Shown: positions 1 through 9,674, numbered from the stretch's first letter. The stretch is 64,000 nt of DNA from Coxiella endosymbiont of Dermacentor marginatus (GCF_907164955.1 NZ_OU015521.1:372001-436000), one strand, 5' to 3'. Translations and numbers: made by a program. Notes: generated from the letters alone by a model not told the origin.

Positions 1-269
1 ATGGCTTCACCTTCACGATCAGGGTCTGTAGCTAAAAATAAATTTTCACAATTCTTAAGAGCTTTTATGATAGCTTCCATATGACGGCTGTTGTGTTCTA
101 TTATTTGGTAATGCATTCTAAAATTATCAGCCGGATCCACAGCACCTTCTTTAGGAATCAGATCGAGTACATGGCCATAAGAGGCTATTACTTTAAAATC
201 TTTACCTAAATATTTTGCTATTGTTTTAGCTTTTACAGGTGATTCAACCACCATTAAAGATTTCATCAT
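1..269 (-). CDS. topA: DNA topoisomerase I, N-terminal part (runs off the left edge)
   Basis: Type IA topoisomerase that relaxes negative supercoils; only the first ~89 codons are inside the window. The translation begins MMKSLMVVESPVKAKTIAKY and shows the Toprim signature: the VVESP..K loop carrying the catalytic glutamate, then ASYGHVLDLIPKEG, and ATDPDREGEA with the acidic metal-binding residues just before the edge. Start: two adjacent ATG codons, 269 or 266. The gene begins 2 bases after the smg stop codon on the same strand, so the pair is probably co-transcribed, as in the common dprA-smg-topA order. Nothing abnormal is visible in this fragment. Identification is firm; the condition of the remainder cannot be judged. 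Confidence 0.95.
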   Translation of the reverse strand, partial: MMKSLMVVESPVKAKTIAKYLGKDFKVIASYGHVLDLIPKEGAVDPADNFRMHYQIIEHNSRHMEAIIKALKNCENLFLATDPDREGEA

Positions 270-271
270 AA

Positions 272-748
272 TTAATGAATACTACCCGACTTGTCATCAA
301 GCACAAGAAGCCTCATGCTAGCAAGAGTTTGCTTTTCATTAGGTTGATTAAAAAGAACCATTAAGGTGACCCATTTTAACAGGTTAACATCGATATTTTC
401 TGCATTTAATTCAATGAGTTGATTAATAACGAGCTCTCGTGTATGAGGATTTAAAATTGATTGTTGTTCTAAGGTGATCAAAAAACGACGGCAATCACTA
501 TCTAGTAATTCACATTCGTAGCTACTAAATACTCTAAAGGAATTTTTGTTAGGTAATTGCATAAATTCATGGACACCTTGTGAGAGATTATTTAACCAAC
601 GAAACGCTTGATCAATAACGATACGACGAAACCCAAACTCCTCCAGTCTGAGGAGTAATCGTTTTTCCCCCGCGTCAAGAGTGTAATTTTCTTGCATATA
701 ATGTTTAAACAAATACATCAATACCATTAACATACTTTCATCTTTCAT
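272..748 (-). CDS. smg: Smg family protein (DUF494)
   Basis: Small conserved proteobacterial protein of unknown function, 158 aa here against 157 in E. coli. The MLMVLMYLFKHYM start region, the LEEFGF segment and the helical C-terminal half match the family. An in-frame codon at 793 would give 173 aa, but the ATG at 748 has an AGGTGA Shine-Dalgarno five bases upstream and gives the family length, so 748 is preferred. It lies directly upstream of topA. Its usual upstream partner dprA is gone apart from a possible scrap (1037-1102). Because the function is unknown, its retention says little beyond synteny. Confidence 0.88.
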   Translation of the reverse strand: MKDESMLMVLMYLFKHYMQENYTLDAGEKRLLLRLEEFGFRRIVIDQAFRWLNNLSQGVHEFMQLPNKNSFRVFSSYECELLDSDCRRFLITLEQQSILNPHTRELVINQLIELNAENIDVNLLKWVTLMVLFNQPNEKQTLASMRLLVLDDKSGSIH

Positions 749-1036
749 TATTTCACCTGTACAAACCACCTCTTTTGAGTAAAGCGAGTACATCTAATAT
801 ACCCTGATTGGGCATCTTCACCAACGGATAGACCTATTTTTCAAATCTGAAATAATATACTCTATTAGAATCAATCAATTTCTTACTCTCTTTAAGTAGG
901 ATATTTTAACTAGCAAGGGGATTTAAAACAAATCTGGGGTGGTAAAATTTCTTAATTCTGCTTGGCTATAAATTAGATGATGATCATCAAATTAGAGTGC
1001 AATGGTAATTTCCATCACCGCAACGCTGGACTAAGG

Positions 1037-1102
1037 CTTCTGAATAAGGTGATTTGAGTGAGGAAAATAGATAGTAGCACCAATTCCTAATGCAAGCAAG
1101 GT
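1037..1102 (-). pseudogene. dprA: Possible dprA (smf) relic
   Basis: Read on the minus strand, 22 codons give TLLALGIGATIYFPHSNHLI and two more residues. This resembles the Rossmann-fold segment of DprA, T(I/V)AVLG.G...IYP..N..L. The flanking frame is broken by stops. Strand and position, immediately upstream of smg-topA, are where dprA sits in many gammaproteobacteria. DprA loads RecA on incoming single-stranded DNA during transformation, a function expected to be dispensable in an endosymbiont. The match is short, so this is a suggestion supported mainly by location. Confidence 0.35.
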
Positions 1103-1124
1103 CCATTATATAAAAGCTTGCTTA

Positions 1125-1152
1125 GCTTGATTGTCCTTGCTTGATTGTCCTT
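1125..1152. repeat. 14-bp tandem duplication
   Basis: Two adjacent identical copies of GCTTGATTGTCCTT (1125-1138 and 1139-1152). Probably a replication-slippage product in non-coding DNA. Confidence 0.9.
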
Positions 1153-1518
1153 TATATTCAAGATGATTTTTTGTCACTATATAAAAAATGAGTGAAGTTG
1201 TTCTATCTAAAAAATATTCAATTTTGATACGCTTAAGATATGAGGATTGTCGATAATATAAGAAAGGAGAAGAAAATTAGGTATTTCTTTAATAAGGTAG
1301 AGAAATTGGGTTAATTGAATGTTGAGATATAATAATTTTAATCTTCAATTCTAAATTTTCTCAATGCATGCATACTGCTATCGTGCAGCAAAGCGATAAT
1401 TCTGATAAATTTCTTCGCCAAAAGAAGTAGTTATGAAAAAAGAATGATCTCATTATATAAGTCTTAAAATACCAAAGTAATATAGGTACTAAGATTTCAT
1501 ATGACAGGACCAATCTCC

Positions 1519-2463
1519 ATGCCTTTTAATGTAATTTTTGCTGGGACATCTCTATTTGCCGTGCCGACGCTTCAGGCGTTAATTAAATCTAAGCATCAGG
1601 TAGTGGCGGTTTATACGCAGCCTGATCGACCAGCAGGGCGTGGACAAAAAATGGTAGAAAGCCCCATAAAAGCTCTAGCTAAATCTCAAAAAATAACTGT
1701 TCACCAGCCTTTATCATTTCTGCGATGGGAAGAAAAACAAAAAATAATGGCCTTAAAGGCTGATATCATGATAGTTGTAGCTTATAGTTTGTTGTTACCG
1801 CGAAATATCCTAGCTGCTCATCGATTTGGGTGTATCAATGTCCATGCTTCTCTCTTGCCTCGATGGCGAGGAGCAGCGCCTATTCAGTATGCTATTCTAT
1901 CAGGAGATCAAGAATCAGGTATAACTATTATACAAATGGACGAAGGGTTAGATACCGGCGATATTTTAATTCAGAAATCCTGCCCAATTAAGGAAGGAGA
2001 TACAACCGGTGATCTCTATGAGCGACTTTCAGCTCTGAGTTCTGATTTACTAATTGAGACCTTAGATAAAATTGAATCAGGGACTATTCAGGCAATAAAA
2101 CAGGATGTGAGCTGTGTTACTTATGCCCCTAAAATTCAGAAAAAAGATGCCGAGCTTAACTGGCATAAATCTGCTATTGATTTAGCACGACAAGTGCGTG
2201 CGTTTAATCCAGCTCCAATCGCTTTTACTTATTTTAAGTGCCAACCTCTTCGAATTTGGCAGGCAGAAGTTCTTTCAGAAAAAACTCAACTAAGAATAGG
2301 AAGTGTAATCCGATTAGATAAAAAGGGATTGGATATAGCTACTGAGCATGGTATTTTACGTCTTCATCAGTTACAGTTGCCTGGGAAACGAATTCAGTCA
2401 GCTCGGGATTTTATAAACGCTTATCGAAAAGAATTAAATCCAGGTCAAACTATTTTAGGTTAA
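1519..2463 (+). CDS. fmt: Methionyl-tRNA formyltransferase
   Basis: Transfers a formyl group from 10-formyl-THF to Met-tRNAfMet for initiation; 314 aa from the chosen start (E. coli 315). The N-terminal domain shows NVIFAGTSLFAVPTL and YTQPDRPAGRG. The catalytic region NVHASLLPRWRGAAPIQ lies near residues 107-123 (His ~109), and MDEGLDTGDIL with the catalytic Asp follows near 141-151. The C-terminal tRNA-binding half is complete (RAFNPAP, then a GKR segment). An in-frame ATG at 1501 exists, but AGGA at 1506-1509 is well placed for 1519, which also matches the family N-terminus. The usual upstream def is absent. It depends on the folate pool served by folA, folB and ygfA in this window. Confidence 0.95.
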   Translation: MPFNVIFAGTSLFAVPTLQALIKSKHQVVAVYTQPDRPAGRGQKMVESPIKALAKSQKITVHQPLSFLRWEEKQKIMALKADIMIVVAYSLLLPRNILAAHRFGCINVHASLLPRWRGAAPIQYAILSGDQESGITIIQMDEGLDTGDILIQKSCPIKEGDTTGDLYERLSALSSDLLIETLDKIESGTIQAIKQDVSCVTYAPKIQKKDAELNWHKSAIDLARQVRAFNPAPIAFTYFKCQPLRIWQAEVLSEKTQLRIGSVIRLDKKGLDIATEHGILRLHQLQLPGKRIQSARDFINAYRKELNPGQTILG

Positions 2464-3877
2464 AAATATATAAAATGAAAGATGCAAAAAAGATTGTGTT
2501 ATTTAGATCGCGATAATACTGTTAATTCAGTATATTGAAATTTTAGATAAACAGATTCCTATTCCCAGAAGTCTTTCTGTCGTTTTTTTGTTCTAATAAA
2601 TTAGACTATTCAATATCGTGGCAATTAATTAGACATTATTCGCGGTTATTATATCCTGGAAATTAGAGGTAATTCATCAAAATTTGAGAAGAATTGGTGA
2701 AAATTTAAGTCAAATAAAACGAATTTATTTCTACTTTCTTATTGCTTGAGCTAATTGTATCTGTCAAAAACTACACTCGAATTATTGTATGCCACTATCT
2801 AAGACTTTCCAAAATCTTTTCCAGATATTAAATCAATAAGAGATAGGATTTACAACGTTTGGACTGCTAAAAGGTTGAATGTCGAGCTGTGTTGATGCAA
2901 GTAGGAAACAGTAGAAAAAACTATTCTATTAAAAAAGGTTTGGAGTACAGTCTTTTCAATTTTCAATGGACAAAAGATAGAGAGGCCCTTTTCATAGCTA
3001 TTCTGTAAAAACCAGAATAGGATCTCTGTTTAAAAAAGCTACTAATTTCATGTTCTTTCATTGAGAAGATTTTTTATCTAGTGTCAGTGAGTTCTAGTTT
3101 TTTGTTTTTGACGTTTATGTGTTATCGCGAAAAATATTTTATATCTTGCCAGATAGGGGTTATACGGGCACATGTTTTTTTCTTTTGTGGCTCATCCTTT
3201 TCTCTTATTACATGTAATACAATGTTAATGAGTTTTGAATATCAAGTCACTTTGTTGAAAAGGAGAGGCTGCCTCATCATCGCATTTATAGATGCAGTTA
3301 AAATTAAATTAATATAGTTTAAAGACGTTTTTTCTCGAAATTAGGAGAGATTGTTTGTATGGAATAAGCTTGATTTACTATAGGGCGTAATTAGTTATTT
3401 GTTATATCTTCTTACTACACCATTGCATAAGAGTAATCACCTGGTGCTTAGTTAAATTCGGTATTTATTTTTCAATCTTTTTTATAATTCTAATATTTAT
3501 CTAGATTATTAATTCAGACTACGATCGAAACAATTTTGGTGAAAAAAGCTAAAGAGGTTTAGGTCGATCAGAACATAGATAGGACATATGATTTGCTTTA
3601 CACGCGAAAGGAATGGTATTTTATATATGAAAATAATTTCAATATGATATCAAACACGTTGGACATTCCTCTGTGCAAGCATGAAGCAGATAAAATGATT
3701 GCGATATGGAGTAGTAGTGGTAAAACGTCTCTGAATAACCTAACAGATATTCAACAGGAATGTTAATGTTATAGTTGTGTGTATTCTTTAAGTGATACCA
3801 AACACTGATGGCTTAAAAAGTAAGCAGTAGAAAATTGAGATAGTGTAAAATACTATGAAATAGGTAGACATAATCCG
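2464..3877. other. Intergenic, no supportable gene (fmt-folA)
   Basis: About 1.4 kb, AT-rich, stops in all frames. The longest open stretch (3081-3317, 78 codons) has low-complexity, Phe/Ser-rich composition and no family resemblance. Probably the remains of one or more lost genes; rsmB often follows fmt, but I found no recognisable remnant. Confidence 0.6.
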
Positions 3878-4393
3878 ATGGTTATTACACTTGTCGCTGC
3901 TATGGATAAAAATAATCACGTTATTGGTCAGAATAATCGTTTACCATGGCATTTACCTGCTGATTTAACGCACTTTAAATCAATTACCCTAGGCAAACCT
4001 ATTGTTATGGGACGAAAAACTTTTGAAAGTATTGGTAAGTCATTGCCTCATCGACGTAATATTGTGATTACTCAGCAAAAGAATTTAATAATTGAAGATT
4101 GTGAAATTTTTCATTCACTCGACGAAGTTTTGAATTCTTTAATAGATGAATCTGAAATTATGATTATTGGAGGTGGGCGACTTTTTAAAGAAGCTTTACC
4201 ACAAGCAGGTAAAATGATTTTAACGATTATTGAGCATTCATTTGATGGAGATGTTTATTTTCCTTTTTGGGATGACGAAGAATGGTACGTTGCCTCTAAA
4301 ATAGATTATAAGCCAGATAAAAACAATCCTTATCGCTTTAGTTTTTTAGAATTAAGTCGAATTATTGATTTTAATGAAATCCGAGTAAAATAA
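3878..4393 (+). CDS. folA: Dihydrofolate reductase
   Basis: Reduces dihydrofolate to tetrahydrofolate with NADPH; target of trimethoprim-type inhibitors. 171 aa, slightly longer than the usual ~160 because of a C-terminal tail. Visible motifs: VAAMDKNNHVIGQNN at the N-terminus, LPWHLPADL with the active-site Asp, KPIVMGRKTFESIG (NADPH-binding), and IIGGGRLFKEALP. All catalytic residues appear present. It stands alone, with a large decayed gap upstream and apaH convergent 113 bases downstream. The Shine-Dalgarno is weak. Together with folB and ygfA it indicates an active folate pathway. Confidence 0.95.
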   Translation: MVITLVAAMDKNNHVIGQNNRLPWHLPADLTHFKSITLGKPIVMGRKTFESIGKSLPHRRNIVITQQKNLIIEDCEIFHSLDEVLNSLIDESEIMIIGGGRLFKEALPQAGKMILTIIEHSFDGDVYFPFWDDEEWYVASKIDYKPDKNNPYRFSFLELSRIIDFNEIRVK

Positions 4394-4506
4394 TGGTTAG
4401 TGATTAATGAGTTATCTAAAATTTTATAAATTAATCGATGATTTTGATTTAGATTTCTTGATTAAGACCTTTTTATGCAGTAAGAACTTAGTTTGCGAGC
4501 TGTGTA

Positions 4507-5331
4507 TTACTTCCGAAGGAAAGAACGACAAGGAACAGTGATTCGTTGTTTTGTTTCAAGTTTTAACGCAGTAAGTCGATGACCCCATGCACAACCCGTG
4601 TCTAATGCGTAGCAATGGAGAGCATCACATTGACCGTCGAGTGCAGACCAATGACCAAAAAATATATCGACCCTTTCTCTTTCAGATCGACGCCAATCAA
4701 ACCAGGGTTTGAAGTTTTCTCTATTTGTAATTGCTTTCCCGTTCGCTTTTAAGTCAATCACTCCATCTTCGTCACAAAAACGAATACGTGTGAATGCGTT
4801 TACAATGTATTGAAGGCGCTCTTGTCCTTTAAGATCAACGTTCCATTGAGAAGTCCTATCCCCAAATAAATTTTTGAGAAAATCCTTGAAATACAGCCCT
4901 TGTAAAGCAGCCGATACTTCCTTCGCGTGCTGCAGATTTTCCTCGATAGACCATTGTGGAGGAAATCCAGCATGTACTAAAAGAGCATGATTATTTTCTT
5001 CGTAATGAACTAAAGGGTAATATCGTAACCATTCTAAGAGTTCCATTTTGTCTGGAGCTCGTAGAATATCATTTAAAGTGTGTTTGTAAACACCTTCAGA
5101 AATAAGATCATAACCTAACATTAATAGAAATAAATCATGATTTCCAAGCACTATTAATGGTGAAGAAAGAGATTTGATAAAACGTAATACTTCAAGAGAA
5201 TTAGGACCACGATTAACAAGGTCGCCTACAAATCCTAATCGATCTTGAAAAGGATTAAACTGGACTAGAGATAATAATTTTCTCAACTCATAGTAGCATC
5301 CTTGAACATCACCAATAATGTACGTACTCAT
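4507..5331 (-). CDS. apaH: Symmetrical bis(5'-nucleosyl)-tetraphosphatase
   Basis: Hydrolyses Ap4A to two ADP; calcineurin-like metallophosphatase of 274 aa (E. coli 280). Metal-binding motifs are in order: GDVQGC (~7-12), GDLVNRGPNSLEVL (~36-49), GNHDLFLL (~64-71), and the later VHAGFPP and FGHWSAL with their histidines. It begins 11 bases after the sppA stop on the same strand, so the two are probably one transcript. In many gammaproteobacteria apaH follows rsmA-apaG; here the intervening DNA is decayed and apaG is not visible. Confidence 0.95.
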   Translation of the reverse strand: MSTYIIGDVQGCYYELRKLLSLVQFNPFQDRLGFVGDLVNRGPNSLEVLRFIKSLSSPLIVLGNHDLFLLMLGYDLISEGVYKHTLNDILRAPDKMELLEWLRYYPLVHYEENNHALLVHAGFPPQWSIEENLQHAKEVSAALQGLYFKDFLKNLFGDRTSQWNVDLKGQERLQYIVNAFTRIRFCDEDGVIDLKANGKAITNRENFKPWFDWRRSERERVDIFFGHWSALDGQCDALHCYALDTGCAWGHRLTALKLETKQRITVPCRSFLRK

Positions 5332-5342
5332 TTTTCTTCGCT

Positions 5343-6278
5343 CTAATAGATTTGTTCGCGAATTGGAGAAATTTCGTTAGTTAAATGAAAAAAAAGTTGT
5401 GCAACTGTACTATGAAGTAACGCTTGGAAGAAAGGAATTTTTTCGGTGTAATCACGATAATGCTCTACTCCAAATTCTTGATTAAGCACAGTCCACAAAT
5501 TTGCTGTACCGTCGACAATTCCAAGTTGCGTCGCTTCTTTTCCTGTCCAAAAATCACCTGAAAATAATTTCTCACGATTGCCTCGTAATCGGTTTCCCCG
5601 ATCGGCAATGACGGTATTAATAAAATTTTGATGAACTTGTTCTAACACTCTTTTAATTTTGGCAATATTCTGAGAATCTAAAGGTTCAAAGGGATCTAAG
5701 CGGTTTTTATGAGCACCTGCTGTAAATAGGCGTCTAGTCATTCCTATTTTCCTTAAGGTGTCTACAAACCCAAAACCACTCATCATTACACCAATTGATC
5801 CAGTGAGAGTATCGTTACTAACATAAATTTTATCGGCAGCCGTGGATATAAGATAAGCACCCGAAGCAAGCTCATCTTCTCCCACAACCACAACTTTTTT
5901 ACAGTATTCTTTTTTTAATTTAAGAATTTTGTCATGAATAATGGAAGCTTGAACAGAGCTGCCTCCTGGAGAATTAATTACTAGGACAACTCCTTTAGAG
6001 TTTTTATCAGCGAAGGCTTTCACTAGATTAGGAAAGATTCGATAGGCCGAAAAATTAGTATTCGACATAATCGGCCCATTTAAGCGCATTAAAGAAACAT
6101 AGGAGGCATTGCTTTTTCCTGAGTTTAATTCTGAAGTTGATGGGGTAAAAATTAATATAATTAGAAGTAATAAAATAGATATCCAACCTACAAAACGAAT
6201 GTTTCGCCATCGTCGATCAGAATAACGATCTTTAAGAATAGCTTTAATCAACGTGTTTTCAAGTGACTTATCATTCAT
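5343..6278 (-). CDS. sppA: Signal peptide peptidase SppA (36 kDa type, S49 serine protease)
   Basis: Membrane serine protease that degrades released signal peptides; 311 aa. A short cytoplasmic N-terminus is followed by one transmembrane helix (~29-45, FVGWISILLLLIILIF). The protease domain shows VLVINSPGGSSVQASII, then GEDELASGAYLISTAADKI holding the nucleophilic Ser, SNDTLTGSIGVM, and the general-base Lys in TAGAHKNRLDPF. Length fits the short, single-domain family. apaH follows 11 bases downstream. Upstream is a 1.7 kb gene-free stretch. Confidence 0.9.
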   Translation of the reverse strand: MNDKSLENTLIKAILKDRYSDRRWRNIRFVGWISILLLLIILIFTPSTSELNSGKSNASYVSLMRLNGPIMSNTNFSAYRIFPNLVKAFADKNSKGVVLVINSPGGSSVQASIIHDKILKLKKEYCKKVVVVGEDELASGAYLISTAADKIYVSNDTLTGSIGVMMSGFGFVDTLRKIGMTRRLFTAGAHKNRLDPFEPLDSQNIAKIKRVLEQVHQNFINTVIADRGNRLRGNREKLFSGDFWTGKEATQLGIVDGTANLWTVLNQEFGVEHYRDYTEKIPFFQALLHSTVAQLFFHLTNEISPIREQIY

Positions 6279-7062
6279 GAAATTAGCTCATAAAATCTAT
6301 TTATTTATGTAGGGTACGGGAAAGGAACTTCCAACACAATAAAAAATCTTCATGTATTAAAAAGTCTTTAAAATTGGTAAGTTATTTTTAATGTCGATAT
6401 GTATAAAAGTCGATATGATTGACAATAGGAATAATATATAACCATCTAATATTGAAATCTGTGCTCCAGCATTAGGCCTCCTCCCATAAATACATGATTG
6501 ATGCAGATACCGAAACAGCAGAAGAACATTCAACATCATCGACGAGCGAATCGTGCAACGAATAACAGCTCTTAACGTGTTAGTAAACGCATAAAATCCA
6601 GAGGAAGCTTAATTGGATCTGCATTTACGAGAAAATTATATGCATAAATTACATATATGGAAAGATAAAAAGAGTTATGGCGAAAATTATAAAGATGCAT
6701 ACCTTTAAAATAACTATTGTATTAAGGAAACGAGTTATAATTAACTTAAGAGATAAAATTTGGCTAAATTTCATAACTCAAGATGGATCTATGTAAAAAC
6801 GGCAGCCAATTAGAGTGTGAAGAAAATAGTAAGAATCATCATTATATCATCCCCTTAGTAATTAAAACTGATTTCAATTGATGTTATTTAGCTTAACGAT
6901 GCTTAAGCAGAATAGATATTCATATCAGAAGGAAGAAAAATTATTAAATTTAAAATGATTAACAAGAAGTGTTTTGTTTAAAAATGATGACCAATTAAAA
7001 TAGCTAACACCAATAATGTAGCTAATTTTTTAGTGCATTATTTAATAATCTATTACTAATTA

Positions 7063-7118
7063 TCAATCTTAGAAAACTCCTCGCCATTTAGAAATGGCGA
7101 GGAGTTTTCTAAGATTGA
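7063..7118. repeat. Perfect 27-bp inverted repeat with a 2-base loop
   Basis: Arms 7063-7089 and 7092-7118 are exact reverse complements, with loop AG at 7090-7091. The stem contains ACTCCTCGCCATTT, richer in GC than its surroundings. No U-tract follows on either strand, so it is not a standard intrinsic terminator. Confidence 0.92.
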
Positions 7119-7206
7119 GAGTATGTGATAAATGCTCATACTGACACTTCAGATCGGTAAGGTTACATGTTACAGATTCCATCGAAAATGCACTTTATTA
7201 AGCATC

Positions 7207-7249
7207 ATTACAATCCTAAACATATTAACAATATGTTTAGGATTGTAAT
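7207..7249. repeat. Perfect 20-bp inverted repeat with a 3-base loop
   Basis: Arms 7207-7226 and 7230-7249 (ATTACAATCCTAAACATATT and its complement) flank loop AAC. It lies 88 bases from the 27-bp hairpin at 7063 but is unrelated in sequence. Confidence 0.92.
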
Positions 7250-7957
7250 TACATATACCTTCTCATTCAATTAGCAACCTAATATTAACAATAGTGAGTG
7301 GAACATTTATAAAAAATAGAGTCACTCAGAGCTGTACATTCACTTTAGTTTGAATGCACCAAGTTTTCATTACCCTTCTGAAAAAGCTAGCAAAAACTAT
7401 CCTGAATGATGGTAGAATGCTGAGGAAAAAGCAACAATGATCAATAGGATTAATTTTCATTTTCAAAATGCTTTTAAAATGAAAATGAAATAGGGTGAAA
7501 TAAGGGGAAAACGAGAGCAAGATGATTGAAGTGGCAGTTCCATTAATTTCATATCTTATAACACTGTTCTCTAGCACCTATACATAATGTTACATGAAAA
7601 TGTAATATTTAAGATATATCATCTGCGATTCGGATTTCTATTATAAACTGTCAGAGAAAATTTAAATTCTCTTCTTTAAAAACAGTAAGAAAGTTACATT
7701 AATTTATCGATACTGTGATATGTAAGTAGTCCTACAATAATTAGGATTAGTATTTGATTCTTATCAATTATAATACGTTTGGAATACTAAAGGGTGTATT
7801 TGCCTTCCCATATGGGTTCTGCTTTCTTAAAAAACTTTACTATAGCTTTTTAAGCTTAGGCTTTATTAATGATTCAATATTAATTTCTTGCTATGAGAAT
7901 CAATGATGGATTAATTATATTGCTTAATTTATAGGATTCCTTATCATCCGGTATTAT

Positions 7958-8751
7958 CTAATTGTCCTTTAGCGCATTACTGATTTTTACAAAATCCTCT
8001 ATCAACAATTCTTGAGGACGTGATTGAGAATTAACGTTTATCTTATTCCATTTTTCACTGGGTATTAATTTTGCAAGCGCATTGGCGATTGTTTTTCGCC
8101 GATGAGTGAACGCCTCTTTGACAATGACACTGAATTGATTCAAATCCTTTACAGTTTTAGTTCTATTTTTTTGTGGAATTAAGCGTACAAAAGCCGATTC
8201 TACTCCCGGGAGAGGAGTAAAAGCGTTAGGAGGCACGTTAAATAAAAAGGTATTATCACAAAAAAACTGAGTCATGATGCTTAAACGGCCATAATTTGCG
8301 TTGCCTGCTAGAGCAGTCAACCGTAACACAACCTCTTTTTGGAGCATAAAATGCATATCCTCAATAAGCTCAACCTGAGAAAATAAATGAAAAAGTAAGG
8401 GAGTTGAAATATTGTATGGTAAATTACCTACAATACGCAGTGGCTTATTTGCGATCTTTAAGTCCGAAAAATCAAATTGTAATGCATCTGATTGATAAAT
8501 AATCAATTTTTTTGAAGAAGGGTATTTTTTTTTAAAAAGGCCACAAGATCTCGATCGATTTCTATCAGAATTAATTTAGCATATTCCCATTTGTTGATTA
8601 AAAAATCAGTTAATGCGCCTTGACCAGGCCCAATTTCTATTATCGTATCCGTTTTTTTAGGGCAAATGGCGTTAATGATTTTATCCAAAATAACGGAATC
8701 TTTAAGAAAATATTGGCCAAAACGTTTGCGTGGTAGATGAAATCCATTCAT
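7958..8751 (-). pseudogene. rsmA: 16S rRNA dimethyladenosine transferase, frameshifted in a poly-A tract
   Basis: KsgA/RsmA dimethylates A1518 and A1519 of 16S rRNA. The gene is split into two frames: 8751 down to ~8500 ([41 protein letters not shown]) and the remainder to 7958 ([50 protein letters not shown]). The break is at a run of nine A (template T at 8525-8533). One extra A restores one frame of 264 aa reading [18 protein letters not shown] across the junction, close to the family length (E. coli 273). SAM-binding and catalytic NLPY motifs are intact on either side. It may be a recent pseudogene, a gene rescued by RNA-polymerase slippage, or an assembly error. It overlaps the pdxA stop (ATGA). 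Confidence 0.9.
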
Positions 8752-9674
8752 GCGATATTTTCTGCTAATTTTATTGCTTTAATTAAGCTTTTTTCATCAG
8801 CCAATCCGGTTCCTGCAAGATCAAACGCTGTTCCGTGGTCTACAGAAGTCCGTATATAAGGCAAGCCTAGTGTCATGTTTACCACGTGACCGAATTTTAA
8901 AGCTTTAATTGGTGCTAATCCTTGATCATGATACATTGCTAAAATAGCATCGCAATTCTTAATTACTTTAGGTGTGAATGCAGTGTCTGCTGGGAATGGA
9001 CCCACAAGAGAAAAACCCTCCTGATTAAGAGTTTTAATAACAGGAATAATTGTTGATAGTTCTTCTTTTCCTAAATATCCCTCTTCACCTGCATGAGGAT
9101 TTAATCCGCATAAGGCAATAGTTGGTGTTTTAATTGAAAAATATTTTTTAAGACCTGCATGCAAAAGTCGAACGCATTTTTTTAAAGACGATTTTTTAAT
9201 TAAAGTGTGGACTTGAGATAAAGGAGCATGTGTCGTATACAAAGCTACTTTTAAATCATCTGCTACAAAGAGCATTACGGTTTGTCTCACATTTGCATGT
9301 GCTGCTAGCCATTCAGTATGGCCAGTAAAAGGAATGCCGGCACTATTTATGATTGTTTTGCTTACAGGACCTGTCACTAGAGCTTTAAAATTTCCATCTA
9401 AACAACCATCCGCAGCAATCTGGAGTGTTTCTAAAATATATTCCGCATTAGCAGGGGTTGGTTTCCCAATTACGGAACGTATTTTTAATGGAACATGATA
9501 TATTGTCAAATTATCAGGCACTTCGAGTCCAATCGCTTTTGCTCTTTCCATTAACAAGGTGCGATCAGCAATGACGATAAAAGAAATTGGAAGCTTGTAT
9601 TGTAACAGCTTTATTACAATATCTGGCCCAATGCCTGCAGGCTCTCCCAATGTAATAACGATAGGTGTCATCAA
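8748..9674 (-). CDS. pdxA: 4-hydroxythreonine-4-phosphate dehydrogenase
   Basis: NAD-dependent step of DXP-dependent pyridoxal 5'-phosphate synthesis; 308 aa (E. coli 329). Motifs: [13 protein letters not shown] at the N-terminus, [21 protein letters not shown] with a metal-ligand His, [10 protein letters not shown], and [13 protein letters not shown] with another metal-ligand His. Coupled by a 4-base ATGA overlap to surA upstream and by ATGA to rsmA downstream, the same operon order as E. coli. ATG at 9674 is followed immediately by a second ATG; either could initiate. Confidence 0.95.
   Translation of the reverse strand: MMTPIVITLGEPAGIGPDIVIKLLQYKLPISFIVIADRTLLMERAKAIGLEVPDNLTIYHVPLKIRSVIGKPTPANAEYILETLQIAADGCLDGNFKALVTGPVSKTIINSAGIPFTGHTEWLAAHANVRQTVMLFVADDLKVALYTTHAPLSQVHTLIKKSSLKKCVRLLHAGLKKYFSIKTPTIALCGLNPHAGEEGYLGKEELSTIIPVIKTLNQEGFSLVGPFPADTAFTPKVIKNCDAILAMYHDQGLAPIKALKFGHVVNMTLGLPYIRTSVDHGTAFDLAGTGLADEKSLIKAIKLAENIA

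Larger units (their letters stand above)
749..1518. other. Intergenic decayed region between smg and fmt
   Basis: About 770 bases with no intact gene. By synteny one expects dprA (- strand, before smg) and def (+ strand, before fmt). A 66-base DprA-like scrap and a 14-base tandem duplication are listed separately. I could not find a peptide deformylase remnant. Confidence 0.6.
6279..7957. other. Large decayed intergenic region (rsmA-sppA)
   Basis: About 1.7 kb between rsmA and sppA, both on the minus strand. By the lptD-surA-pdxA-rsmA-apaG-apaH synteny, apaG should lie here, but I could not find an ApaG-like segment. Open stretches at 6357-6539 and 7326-7577 have no family resemblance. The region holds two perfect hairpins (listed separately) and an AT-rich inverted repeat around 7453-7487. 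Confidence 0.6.

Noticed and set aside
3081-3317. 78-codon open frame between fmt and folA
   Set aside because: Low-complexity Ser/Phe-rich composition, no Shine-Dalgarno, no family resemblance; lies in decayed DNA.
6357-6539. 60-codon minus-strand open frame
   Set aside because: No recognisable domain and no translation signal; chance ORF in a gap.
7326-7577. 83-codon minus-strand open frame
   Set aside because: Part of it is an AT-rich inverted repeat (around 7453-7487); no family resemblance.
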